This document shows, in pieces, positions 54,835 to 64,000 of a stretch of DNA of 64,000 nt. Position 1 is the first letter of the stretch; the number at the start of each line of letters is the position of its first letter. The notes under the pieces are model-generated. The model had not been told where the DNA came from and ran no database searches. It saw only the letters and a program-made list of their open reading frames with translations. The position numbers and the translations under genes are program-made. Origin of the DNA: Ixodes scapularis (taxonomy: Eukaryota; Arthropoda; Arachnida; Ixodida; Ixodidae); contig NW_024609836.1 of the NCBI RefSeq assembly GCF_016920785.2, forward strand, positions 13,134,768 to 13,198,767. Direction: 5' to 3'.

Positions 54835-55046
54835 TTCGAAAATCTCGTTTTGAGAACTCGTTTTGTACGAGACTTCTGGACGGCACTTGAACGCGTGAGT
54901 GGAGTACCGTCGGACGGCACTTCAACGCTCTGCAAGAGTGCCGTCGGACGGTACTCTAGACACTACGTTTAGCGAATGAAAACGAGACCACGACGTTTCA
55001 TTGAATGACTAGCGAATGGCGGCGTTCATATTAGAGAATGGGTCTA

Positions 55047-55358
55047 GTTACACAGACAGCTCGGATTAGCTTTCTTTTGTAATGTGCCGCCTTGTCTGCC
55101 ACCGCGAAGCGGCGTAAACGAGGGCTCCGAGTATGTTAGCACGCGTCCTAGTGATACATGCGCGACAAAGCGCCCCTACAACGTGCCGGCGCCGCAAACG
55201 AACAGCAGTGAGCAGTTACATAGACAGCTTGGATTAGCTTTTTTGTAATGAACCACCTTGTCTGCTGCCGTGAAGTGGCGTAAACGGGTGGTCCGCATGT
55301 GTCAACACGCGACCCAGTGAAACACGCAACGAAACGTCCCTACAGGCTACAAACAGCC
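55047..55358. repeat. Tandem duplication, period 168 bp
   Basis: GTTACA.AGACAGCT.GGATTAGC starts at 55047 and 55215. The copies also share CCTTGTCTGC..CCG.GAAG.GGCGTAAACG and CACGC..CC.AGTGA. Non-coding. Confidence 0.75.
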
Positions 55359-55461
55359 TATTTGCTGAAACGTCATTTGCGAAAACCACCATTCGCTCAA
55401 ATGATTCCTATTCGCTAAAGAGTCATTCGCTAAAACGTCATTAGCTCCTATAATATGAACC

Positions 55462-55908
55462 AGAAATAAGTAGATCATATCGTATCATGGACGTGAAGCG
55501 AAACTGGTATGTAGTACCGCGGCCACCTGTACAGTGGTTTTTCCTCGCATATACTATGACCAATTAGAGTTTAAGAACATTTTGATATTAAATTTGGTTC
55601 GGTTTCTAAATTTGGCAAGCCAACTATGGGGTGGTGGTCTTCACTTTTTCCTTGATTTCCGGGGTTAAATTACTAGCATGTTCCAGTACATGCAATTGCC
55701 TCACAAGCTAAGGGCGTCACACATGAGTATGCGCTTCTACGTACAGTCGACCGTAATTCGCATGCTGGCTATGACACACATGTATCAGAACCAGCTAGCT
55801 GCCCTCTCGTTTCACTCCGCATATTTAGATTTGTGTTTAGTTTGTGCTTGTCCGTCCTTTCTCGTGTTTCTTCCTCAAGTTTAATATGTCATGTATTTTT
55901 TGTTTTAG
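55462..55908. other. No gene seen; upstream of SWIM/YqaJ gene
   Basis: Should contain the first exon or promoter of the following gene, and the left end of its transposon, but neither was found by eye. Confidence 0.4.
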
Positions 55909-58574
55909 CGTCCTTGGATCTTCCAAACCCCTCCACCATCCCGGAAAGCGGCTGGGTCGACAACATGAAGCTCTAGCCAGCTCCGCAGGAGCATCATATT
56001 ACCTATTATTTGCTTAACACGAAAGCTTGCGACTTGGAAGAGGTTCAGGCTCTGAAAAGCCTGGAATCTTATAATTATGTCATCAGTGGTAAGGTGGGCC
56101 AGTTGCTGATACACCAATACTCTGAACACGCTTGCATCATAAAAGGTGATGTAACTCCATCATAGTCGGAGAACAATGCACCCCATAAGCCATGGGTGTG
56201 CATTGGTACGGACTGTCGTGTGCTGACAGGCGCCTGCTCTTGCATGGTCGGCAAAACTCGTGTATGTAGCCACGTGGGTAAGTTGAGGGATAGTTGACCG
56301 TTCCTTAAAAGTCTAGTAATTTTTCACAGTTCTAAGATGTGCCATCTTTTGTTGCGAGAAACAAAATTGGACGTTTTCAGGTACATGACATATGCTTATG
56401 CTTATACCTTAGCGGAAACTTCAAGGCATCCCACCACATTATTTGTTTCGACGTCATCCCATGATGCCTTTGGACAGCTGTTTCACATCTATAGGGTCCG
56501 AGCGAGAAAAGTAAACCATCCTTTTTGGGACGCCTAAAAAGCTACGCATCGCCGAACGCTGAAGTTGGAATGTAACCCTAGCGGTCCCACCAAGATGCCA
56601 AAGTTTCAGAACGTAGTGCCATCTAATTAAAAAGTTACGAGTAATTATCGAAATTTTTCAATGGAAAAATGGCGGCCGATGGCGGCTCACGGAGCTGACT
56701 GAAGCATGGAGTTGAATGGGAGACGCTACCGGGACGCGACCTCATTTTCTCATTGAAATTTTCAGAAAATTGCTTATAACATTTTAATTCGTTGACTCGG
56801 CGCTCTAAAACTTCGGCATCTTGCTCGGACTGCTAGGGTTACATTCTGGCAGAGTTTCAGCGGTCGGCGATGCATACTTTTTTTTATGCAGGCCAAAAAA
56901 GAGGGTTTACTTTTCTCGCTTGGACCCTGTATTTTGTACGGCCTTACGAAGAGCATTTGCCAGATACGTTGTTTCTTGAGTGGTCTGTTCACATTTTTTT
57001 TTTGTTTTGTATGTTGCGGTTTGGCTTGTCTATTGTATGATGCATCTAAATTTAGCCCTGTGCTCATTCTATACAGAATTGCAAGCAGGGTGCCCCACCA
57101 CCACCATGCTTCTGGTGTAAACAAGTGCATACAATTGCAAGCCTGCCAAAGCTGGCTCCACTGACATGTTGAAGGCACTGGTATTCATGTGCCACCATGG
57201 TTGCAATTATGTATACAGTGTTCCACACAGAGAAACGGTCACACGAATGCATAGCTGCATGTTAAATGAATAGCATTTCAGGGTTTGGTATGTAGATTTG
57301 TAACCACATAGGAGGAGTGCAGGTGGAAAGCTGGTATCCCCTCCGGAGGCACCTTGATTTGCTGCAGCGGATAGAGCTTGTCTACGTGATTGTCGTCTCA
57401 AAGACTACGAGAATTATATGTAAACTTTATTTTCCATTTGCAGGGGCGCTTCTTTGGAAGGTGGAGTTTGCCGTTCGTAGCGGCCTGACTGGAACCTCGT
57501 GCACAGATGAAAGTGCACTCTGGAACTCTGGTAGAAAGCGCAATGTGGTTCCGGGTCAGATTGGGGACATGAATTTCAAGCTATAGAAAGAAATGGGAGA
57601 GCCAGTACCACCCCGTGAAAAGGTTCGTTTTGAGAAGTTTAAGACCCGCGAAGCGTATGTCCAATTTATGGAGGACTCCGTTGTGTCACCACTCCTGACA
57701 GTGCAGGGAAGTCTGCTCCAAGCAACAAAAGTTGCGGATGTGAGTAGACTGGAGTCTGACATCAGTGGGACGGAAGAAGATTCTTCCATAATTCATGGCC
57801 GCCACCAGGGTGTTGAGCCACTTTCGTGCAGTCCGTGTTTTTCTTTTTTACAAAGGGTGGGTTTGGCTTGAGGAATCTGCAAGGGGTGCACTTGCAGAGA
57901 TTACTTTAGATCGGGAAGGCGAACTGTGGAAGAGTAGCCGAAAAGTTCGGCTGACGGCATCTATCTTGTCGAAGGTTCCAAAAATGGCTAAAACTGCTCC
58001 TGACAACTTTGTTAACGGTTGCTTGCACTCTCAGTTCAGGGGTAACCAGGCCACCGAGCATGGTAGAATATATGAGCCAGTAGCTAGGGCAGCATTCTGC
58101 CAAGAAACTGGGCGAGAGGTGACCCTATGTGGCACTACTGTGAGTGCCACTCACCCCTTCTTTTCGGCGAGTCCGGATGGCCTGGTAGGACATGACAGCA
58201 TCCTGGAAATTAAATGCCCCCAGACTGACAACTGCAAAGTTTACATTAGCGAAGCAAAGCACTATGATGTTAAAGTCGTAAAAAGTGGGGATAAGGAGCA
58301 CTACTTCATTGCCAAAAATGGAAAGAATGGCTACTATTTCCAGGTGCAGTTCACCATGTTCTGCACTGAAAGAACTCACTGTTTTTTCTATGTGTGGTCG
58401 AGGCTAAAGACCGTCCCGTTTGAAGTTGATTATGAGCCAGACTTTGTCATTGCTCACATCACCCGGTTCTCAGATTTTTATTTTCAGCACTACCTGCCAA
58501 GACTGGTGGACGCCGTACATGATCGTACTGCCATTCTTTCAGATGAGTATCGCACGTTAGCCAACATGCATTAA
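55909..58574 (+). pseudogene. SWIM zinc-finger and YqaJ-type nuclease protein of an ISL2EU-like transposon
   Basis: Exon 55909-56277 follows TTTTAG. It reads ALKSLESYNYVISGKVGQL, then a SWIM finger, CSCMVGKTRVCSHV (Cys codons 56235, 56241, 56265; His 56271). Stops are at 55974-55976 and 56163-56165. After the intron (56278-57443; phase 1 on both sides) the second exon continues ALLWKVEFAVRSG. It has a TAG near 57585 and a frameshift near 57850. The C-terminal 250 residues form a YqaJ/lambda-exonuclease-like domain: RLTASILS, HGRIYEPVARAAF, FFSASPDGLVG, ILEIKCP, GYYFQVQ, so Glu, Asp and Glu-x-Lys are all present. Ends at TAA 58574. It converges on the transposase at 59371. Confidence 0.83.
56278..57443 (+). 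other. Intron of the SWIM/YqaJ gene
   Basis: GTAAGT donor, TTTGCAG acceptor, phase 1. It contains no recognisable gene; one pyrimidine-rich tract near 56990-57004. Confidence 0.65.
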
Positions 58575-59370
58575 GCTTTCTCACTAGAGATTAGGGAACA
58601 AAGTTGGGCAGCCTAAAGTGTGTGAAACTTCTGTCGCAGCACGGTTCAAGTCACCATTTCTGTTTGCTTTATGCAGCAAGTGACCTGTAAATGGCTGTAA
58701 CCCTTTTTGCACCAACAGATATAGTTGCATGCCTGTACACCAGAACTTATCTGGCCTTATTTTGAGTTGCATGAAGAAATCTCAGCAGTTGTTTCGAGAA
58801 AAATAAAAGATCCAGAGTTGTGTGATCATACAGAAATCATTTTTCACTCAGACAGATAAGGATGATGGTTCTCTGCAATTCTTTGCAGGAAACCCTTTAT
58901 ATTTTATTGTCTCAACTAGAGGCAGAAAATGTGTGCACGAAAAACAAGTGAACATGGACAGAAAAACAAGGTGAAGCCGCAGCTAAGAATTCACCACTTT
59001 GTGTCACAACCCCTTTCAACTAGGGTGCCTTCATGTGTGCTTCACCGACGGCGATGTCAACTGCTTGCTCCCCCTTCCAGACCCTCGCCCACCACTATTT
59101 TCTTGCTCCGTTAGTTTTGTCTTGCACCTGGAAGTGGCTTTTGTGCCCATCGGTCCCCGCCTCCAAGGGGGAGAGTGCTGATCTTCCCCCCAATGGCTGC
59201 CACAATGCTATGCCCAGCTTGAAAAATAAGGTACTTGTCTTTACGGAAGGGTTATTTGCAAATACAGACGAGTCATCGCTATCTGGTTATGGCCATTTGA
59301 AGCAAAGAAACGCAGAACTCTCTCCCATCTGGATGTGCGGGAAAAGCTGACATGCAAGCAACACTTTCTT
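58575..59370. other. Intergenic space between convergent transposon genes
   Basis: Includes an AATAAA at 58801-58806, a plausible polyadenylation signal for the SWIM/YqaJ gene. No gene seen. Confidence 0.5.
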
Positions 59371-62065
59371 TTAATCATCGTCCTGCTCTCTCTTTCGCTT
59401 TTGGGGATCTTGAGCTGCAATCAATGCCCCTTTCAGGTTACACAATCCAGCACAGACCAAGATGGTCTTGTTCATGATCTTCTTGTGGTGGATTGGCAGG
59501 GGTTGCTTGAGAATTCGATAGGTCTTAACCCTTCCGATGGCTCTCTCGACGTGGATTCGTAGCCCGGAAATTCTCCTAGATTCCGTCGCTTCCTTTTCAG
59601 TTATCTGCTTTCGTTCTCTAGTGAAAGCCGGTATGTTTAGCTTCACCCCCTTCTCTCCGCACTCAGGCTGAACCCCCGGTCTGCCATCACCTGATCATCG
59701 TCGGAGAGGTACTCGGCAAAACAAGAGTCCTCCACTATGAATTTGTCAGATGCTCGCCCTCCGTACGCACGCGACACAAACATGACAAATCCACTGGGTG
59801 CAACAGCAATTATGAACTTTACTGTGTTGCGTCCCTTATAGTAACTAAAGGACTGCCCTCTGGCGTACAGCCTTTTTGGCATTTGCAGAGGTACCTCACT
59901 GCAATCAATGATGACCATGGTGTTCCTATATCCACCTTCAATGAATTGCACAGGCATGGTTGCCAGAATCACCTCCTTTGGTAGCCACACTATCACTTTG
60001 GATAGGATGTCTGCCAGTACGCTCATCATCTTCCGGAACACCTTTCCTACTTGGCCAACCGAGATTTCGAATCGCCGCACAAGGTCCCCATAAAGTAGTG
60101 ACAGACGCAGGCGCATCAATGTCATTAGGACTTGATCCCCAATGCTCATGGTGCCAGACCTGTGCACCGCACTAACACTAATGACGAGTTTTGAAAAAGC
60201 GTCAAGGTTAAGGCCTGTGTAAAAGGAACAGTCCGCTTCCGACAGCGTTTCATGGAACGGCAAAGACACTGTTTGAGTCTCGGCTGACTTGGTTATTGTT
60301 TCTGCTTTTGTCACATAACAGTGCTCTGATGAGACGTAGCTGAAATTATCTTCCCACTGCGTAGCGCAGTCGACCATCTGAGGTCTTGCTTGCACACTGC
60401 ACTCCCGATATGTACTAGGAGCTGCACCTGGACTAGCACCCTCTCGCTCAGGGGTGTTTTGTGGCTTCGAACTAGGACATAGGTGAGACAGTTCAGTTAA
60501 CGGAGGTGCAGGTGCAGGCAAGATCTCTGACGAAAGAGAACCGCTGTCCGAGTCAAAGTCGTCGGGTGTCGACAAAGAGTTAGCGGTACACGGCGTGGTG
60601 TCTTCATCACTGGTAGTGTCAACTGTTGAAACTTCAAGGCCTGCTGGGCGTGCCTGCGGGTGCTTTTGAAGCTGTCGCCTGCCAGGTGTCACCTAAAATG
60701 TAAATTTTATTGATGTCATTCGACATGAAAAACCATGAAACTTCTTGAACTGAACCTGGAAGCCAGGGGATGCCCAATGCTTCCTAGTATCCTTTGTCCT
60801 TAATTCATTACTCTTACTTAAAGACCCAGTCTCCAATGCAGGCCTTTTCCCCTCGATGCCCCTGGGAATAAAATCGGGGCGTGTGTCCGATTTTATCGGA
60901 CACACATCCGATAAAATCTGTTTGTTGTTTAACGAGGGGCCCCTGAAGCGATGCAGGCAGGCCTTCTTGATAACTTCTGGAGCACTATATATACCTGCCT
61001 GCGATGGTGGCCTTGCAGCCGTGCCTGCCATGCCTACCCACTTTTTCTTCTGAACATTATGCTTGCCAAGGGTGCAAATCTCTGAAGCAATGAAGGAAAT
61101 GTCAAGTTTTCTAGATGGAATCACTGCCTTTCAAATTCTGTTTCGTATTGCGCTCTTAGTCTTACTCTGTGTTTGAAAATGGCGGGTCAGCTGTATGGAA
61201 GCAGTCCAGTAAGCGTGGAATGGAGCAGAGATTATATCCCGGAGCATCGGTGAGAACAGAATACTGACTGCCCCAAGGAACTCTTGTGGCATATCTCACC
61301 GGATGCTGGTTTCCTACTGCAGCCCAGGGAATTGAAGACGGCTTTGGTATTTGGGGGAATCGTACCTTGGTCTATGACGAATCGAAGCAGCACAGTTTTA
61401 TGGAGCTGCCAACTAAACCTCCTTTGGACTGATTGTTGAAGGGGCTCATTTATACAGTCAGGTTGTTGTGCACCAGATCTATGGAAACGGCTTGCAACTC
61501 AACTGGTTCGGTGGCCGTATCTCCAATTCCGGCATTGCCCAAAAGGGCCGGCGTGACAATCAACAAGAGAGATGCTGTGACGCCTGGTCATGACAAAGGG
61601 TTTGTAAGCGACCTTTGACAACATGGGTGGGACTGATAGAGATGAGCGATCCATAACTACATTTTTATTTCGAACAAGGTTTAGGTTATGTTATTATTGC
61701 AGCCCTGCAAGAGAACAGCTGTTGGGAATACCGAATTGGCAGAACATACAGGCATACAGACTGGGATGCCAGATATGGCAGAAAAACCGAAAGACCAGGA
61801 GAATGCCAACCATTTTTTGTGTCCTTCAGGCTTTATTTCTTACTTCTTCCTCTTCATCCCCCCACTTCACGCTTCTAAATGAGGTTGTGTAGCATCGCCA
61901 CAAACTTACCAGCACACCAGCACTGCTTAATCACTTGACCAGAGGAAATAAAGCAAAGCACTAGAGATTACTAATTTTATTTACCTTTCTCTGGTACCCA
62001 AGCTTCAGCATTGGCGTTGGATTTATGGTCGTTGGCTTGCCATCGAGGAAGTGTACAGAGCACAC
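59371..62065 (-). pseudogene. THAP-DDE (IS5/ISL2EU-like) transposase
   Basis: Two exons recognised. Exon 62065-61985 is the second half of a THAP domain (VCSVHFLDGKPTTINPTPMLKLGY; C-x2-H). It joins, phase 0, the exon 60692-59371. That exon has an acidic Ser/Pro-rich linker, then a helix-turn-helix-like region (MSIGDQVLMTLMRLRLSLLYGDLVRRFEIS) and a DDE_4 catalytic core: Asp in VIIDCSE (59904-59906), Asp in MADRGF (59679-59681), Glu in HVERAIGR (59545-59547). A single-base shift near 59655 breaks the frame between the second Asp and the Glu. The exon with the first THAP Cys pair was not found. All three catalytic acids survive in sequence. Confidence 0.85.
60693..61984 (-). other. Intron of the THAP-DDE transposase
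   Basis: Donor GTAAAT, acceptor TTTTAG, phase 0. It holds a small palindrome (GTGTGTCCGA...TCGGACACAC, 60880-60904). A 28-base word near 61112 is repeated at about 62291 with three differences. No gene seen. Confidence 0.6.
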
Positions 62066-62975
62066 CTGGGGGACAAAAATTTATATAGGATATTACGATG
62101 CGACATGAGAGACCACAAATAGACTTGCTAGCTAAGAGGTCATAAGGTCAACAACAAACAACAGTATTCCTCAAAACTGGCCTGTGAACCACATCTGGCT
62201 CTTCGTGGTTAGAAGTGCAGCTCTTGCGATTCCAGAGCAATCAAAAGGAAATAGTGTTGAATGTTGATGGCATCGAAGTTTTCTACATGCAATCACTGCC
62301 TTTCTAATTCTGGTTCGTGTTGGGTCGGTGGGTATGGGAAAACATAACATTGATCAGAACAGTCACATTAAAATGTCTTCTAGATCTTGTAATTTACTTC
62401 TTTCCAGCATGTAGAGCAAATTCAAGTGCCTTCAGCTCATGGATTTGCTATGTAGAAAACTCAATTGCTTAGCTGCAGGTGCTTGTATGGATCCAACTAA
62501 AAATATACCAAAGCTAGTCATCCTAAAAAAACACAATAAACAAAAACAAAACTACCAACTACCCCAGGCTTCAGCCCTGCCTTTGCTAAAGTTATACCAG
62601 TGTGTCTTATTTGCTTAATGGGATTTGATGAAGTGATCAACGCGGTTAATGAAACCAGGACAGTTTTGAAGCGTTGGGCCCCCTTCAGTTTGTTTGGAGT
62701 TTCTTTCCTTTTCTAAACTGTACAACAATGTACATTTTTCTACAGGACAAAGATATCATTGGCACGCAAGTTGAGATGATTGATGGTACATATTTAACGT
62801 TCAACCTGAGTTCCCACTCGCTTTCCTGCAGAATCTGCTGTTCGTTCATTCAGAATCGACTAAACCGAATCGAAGGTACCATTCGTAGCTAGCGTACGTA
62901 CACGACGTAAACGACCTGCCGACTGATCACGGAGAAGTGACCACCTCTGTTGTATCCATCACGCACGCCAAACGT
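62066..62975. other. Upstream of transposase; no gene found
   Basis: Should contain the N-terminal THAP exon and the right end of the ISL2EU-like transposon. At 62860-62885 lies a 26-base word, one mismatch from the CTAAACCGAA.CGAAGGTACC word of the 451-bp array. Confidence 0.4.
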
Positions 62976-63005
62976 TGATGATGATGATGATGATTAGGAG
63001 TTTAT

Positions 63006-63038
63006 TGGCGCAGTAGCAACGAGGGCCTTAATGCGCCA
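63006..63038 (-). promoter_or_regulatory. 3' terminal stem-loop of LINE E
   Basis: TGGCGCA/TGCGCCA stem; the loop differs from A, B and D (GGCCCTCGTTGC in sense), yet the stem is unchanged. Confidence 0.6.
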
Positions 63039-63092
63039 AACTTAACATATTTAGAGCATATTATAACAAAAGTTTACTTTGAGGTTACATAT

Positions 63093-63990
63093 TTACAAAT
63101 GGTATAAATATCCAGTTTGTCTTAAAAAGTCTAAGACACGGCTGAATGGAACTAAAGGATTATCACCAAGCAAAAAAGAGGGATGAAATGGGAGATGATC
63201 CCTAAAAAGCTCGAGAAAACATGATTGACGGAGTGGTTGATGGGACGAACAATGCCACAATATGTGCAACACGGTCATTAGCTCTCCACAATGTGGTGTG
63301 GAGAAGAACCTCCACACCACTTTCCCTGTTGTAAGAGCTATCCCAAACGCCCAGAACGGGTTTGATAATGTAAAGTTTGTTGTTGCTCTCTGTATCCCAT
63401 CCCAGCTGCCATTTGAGAAAAATAGATTTCCTCAGAAGTGGCTTCAAATCTTGATAAGGTAAGCAATTGAATGTTATAGACAAGCCTCGGGCAGACACGG
63501 CCAATTTATCCGTCTCTTCATTGCCCAAAATCCCAACGTGGCTTGGCACCCAGCAGAACTTAATGTCCCGACCGCGTCGCAGGGCGCTATTGATCTTACT
63601 ATGCAGATGTTGTGCAAGGCGGTTCTTTGTGGGCATCAGGGAAGACACAGCCAATAAGGCACTTTGTGAGTCAACAAAAATTACAGCTTTCATTATACTA
63701 TTGTCAAGTATATGTTCGACCGTTAGTAAAATAGCATAAAGCTCTGCGGTGAAAATGCTTGCCCTACAGTCAACTTGTGTGGCTTTGCTGTAGGAGGCGG
63801 AATAAAGCACACCCTATAAAAGACGACGATTTGGACCGATCTGTATAAAACTCCAAGTAGTCTGCATATTTTTGTTGCAAGGAGAGGAACTCCTGCCGGA
63901 AGATTTGTGGTGAAATGACCCTCTTACTGTATTTTGCAAGTGACCAGTCACAGAAAATCGGAAGAACATCCCATGGGGCAACCCTACACT
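63093..63990 (-). pseudogene. LINE E ORF2 fragment: RNase H and C-terminus
   Basis: In sense: EFYTDRSKSSS (first Asp), a frameshift near 63815, FTAELYAILL (Glu), FVDSQSALLAV (Asp), CWVPSHVGILGNEETDKLA, then another shift near 63300. The final frame is CGELMTVLHILWHC...LLGDNPLVPFSRVLDFL with stop at 63093. The Cys/His zinc motif reads CGELMTVLHILWHC, with the first Cys spacing altered. Inactive. Confidence 0.87.
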
Positions 63991-64000
63991 CTTAGAAAAA

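Larger units (their letters stand above)
54348..55461. mobile_element. MITE-like sequence with inverted ends
   Basis: The left end (GTTCACTTGAT...GACGTTTTAGCGA) resembles the inverted right end (GTTCATATTAT...GACGTTTTAGCGA). Inside are several GTGCCGTC(C/G)GACGGCAC palindromes (near 54391, 54910 and 54942). No ORF. The boundaries are approximate and no target duplication was found. Confidence 0.4.
62976..64000 (-). mobile_element. I-clade LINE E, 3' part, continues past window
   Basis: The 3' end has an ATC-repeat tail (62976-62995) and the shared 3' stem-loop (63006-63038). The coding remains (63093-63990) are RNase H and the C-terminal domain. The 5' part lies beyond the window. More diverged than A, B and D. 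Confidence 0.88.

Noticed and set aside
1..64000. CRISPR arrays, bacterial operons, Shine-Dalgarno sites
   Set aside because: Intron-bearing genes, LINEs and eukaryotic DNA transposons show that this is eukaryotic. No short regularly spaced repeats of CRISPR type are present.
1..64000. LTR retrotransposon or endogenous virus
   Set aside because: No protease, integrase, envelope or long direct terminal repeats were seen. The RNase H domains all belong to non-LTR ORF2 proteins.

Overview
This is a eukaryotic, gene-poor, repeat-rich window. The organism is probably an arachnid and most plausibly a hard tick (inference: I-clade non-LTR elements with a three-knuckle gag, Penelope-like elements, PIF/Harbinger, P, ISL2EU-like and Kolobok-like DNA transposons packed together, with GT/AG introns). 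I found no host housekeeping gene. Almost every recognisable coding segment belongs to a mobile element, most of them inactivated by a few stops or frameshifts.

Layout. 1-11652: an I-clade LINE (A, + strand; 5' end outside the window) split at codon level by a second LINE of the same superfamily (B, - strand, 3708-9609) with an 11-bp target duplication. 11730-12700: a broken ORF with an SGNH/GDSL-like segment. 13128-27370: remains of a CR1/L2-like LINE (F, - strand) carrying two large insertions: a 9.9-kb PIF/Harbinger transposon (14246-24112; 15-bp TIRs; transposase and Myb/SANT-like partner converging on each other) and a Penelope-like element arranged as a 1,073-bp-arm inverted repeat (24616-27259; 11-bp target duplication). 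27371-33820: mostly unrecognised sequence with a LINE ORF1 that carries a 2A-type ribosome-skipping motif (30718-30744), plus small repeats. 33820-34660: LINE 3' fragment. 34982-39878: multi-exon Kolobok-like transposase (- strand) with a second Penelope inverted-repeat element (36931-38082) and a 0.75-kb MITE (35388-36134) in its introns.

42399-51600: a THAP-domain P-type transposase gene broken by a 5.9-kb I-clade LINE (D, 44197-50094; 13-bp target duplication). 51611-54336: a tandem array of about 451-bp units. 54348-55461: MITE-like sequence with a tRNA-Met-like fragment. 55909-62065: an ISL2EU-like two-gene transposon: a SWIM/YqaJ nuclease protein (+) converging on a THAP-DDE transposase (-). 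62976-64000: 3' part of another I-clade LINE (E, - strand), running off the window.

How the parts relate: the nests give relative ages (B younger than A; D younger than the P gene; Harbinger and Penelope younger than LINE F; a TATAGACC element younger than Harbinger). The four I-clade copies share a 3' stem-loop next to simple-repeat tails, a good candidate for the reverse-transcriptase recognition site. Two DNA transposons carry a transposase and an accessory protein facing each other. Family names rest on motif recognition by eye; no searches were run.
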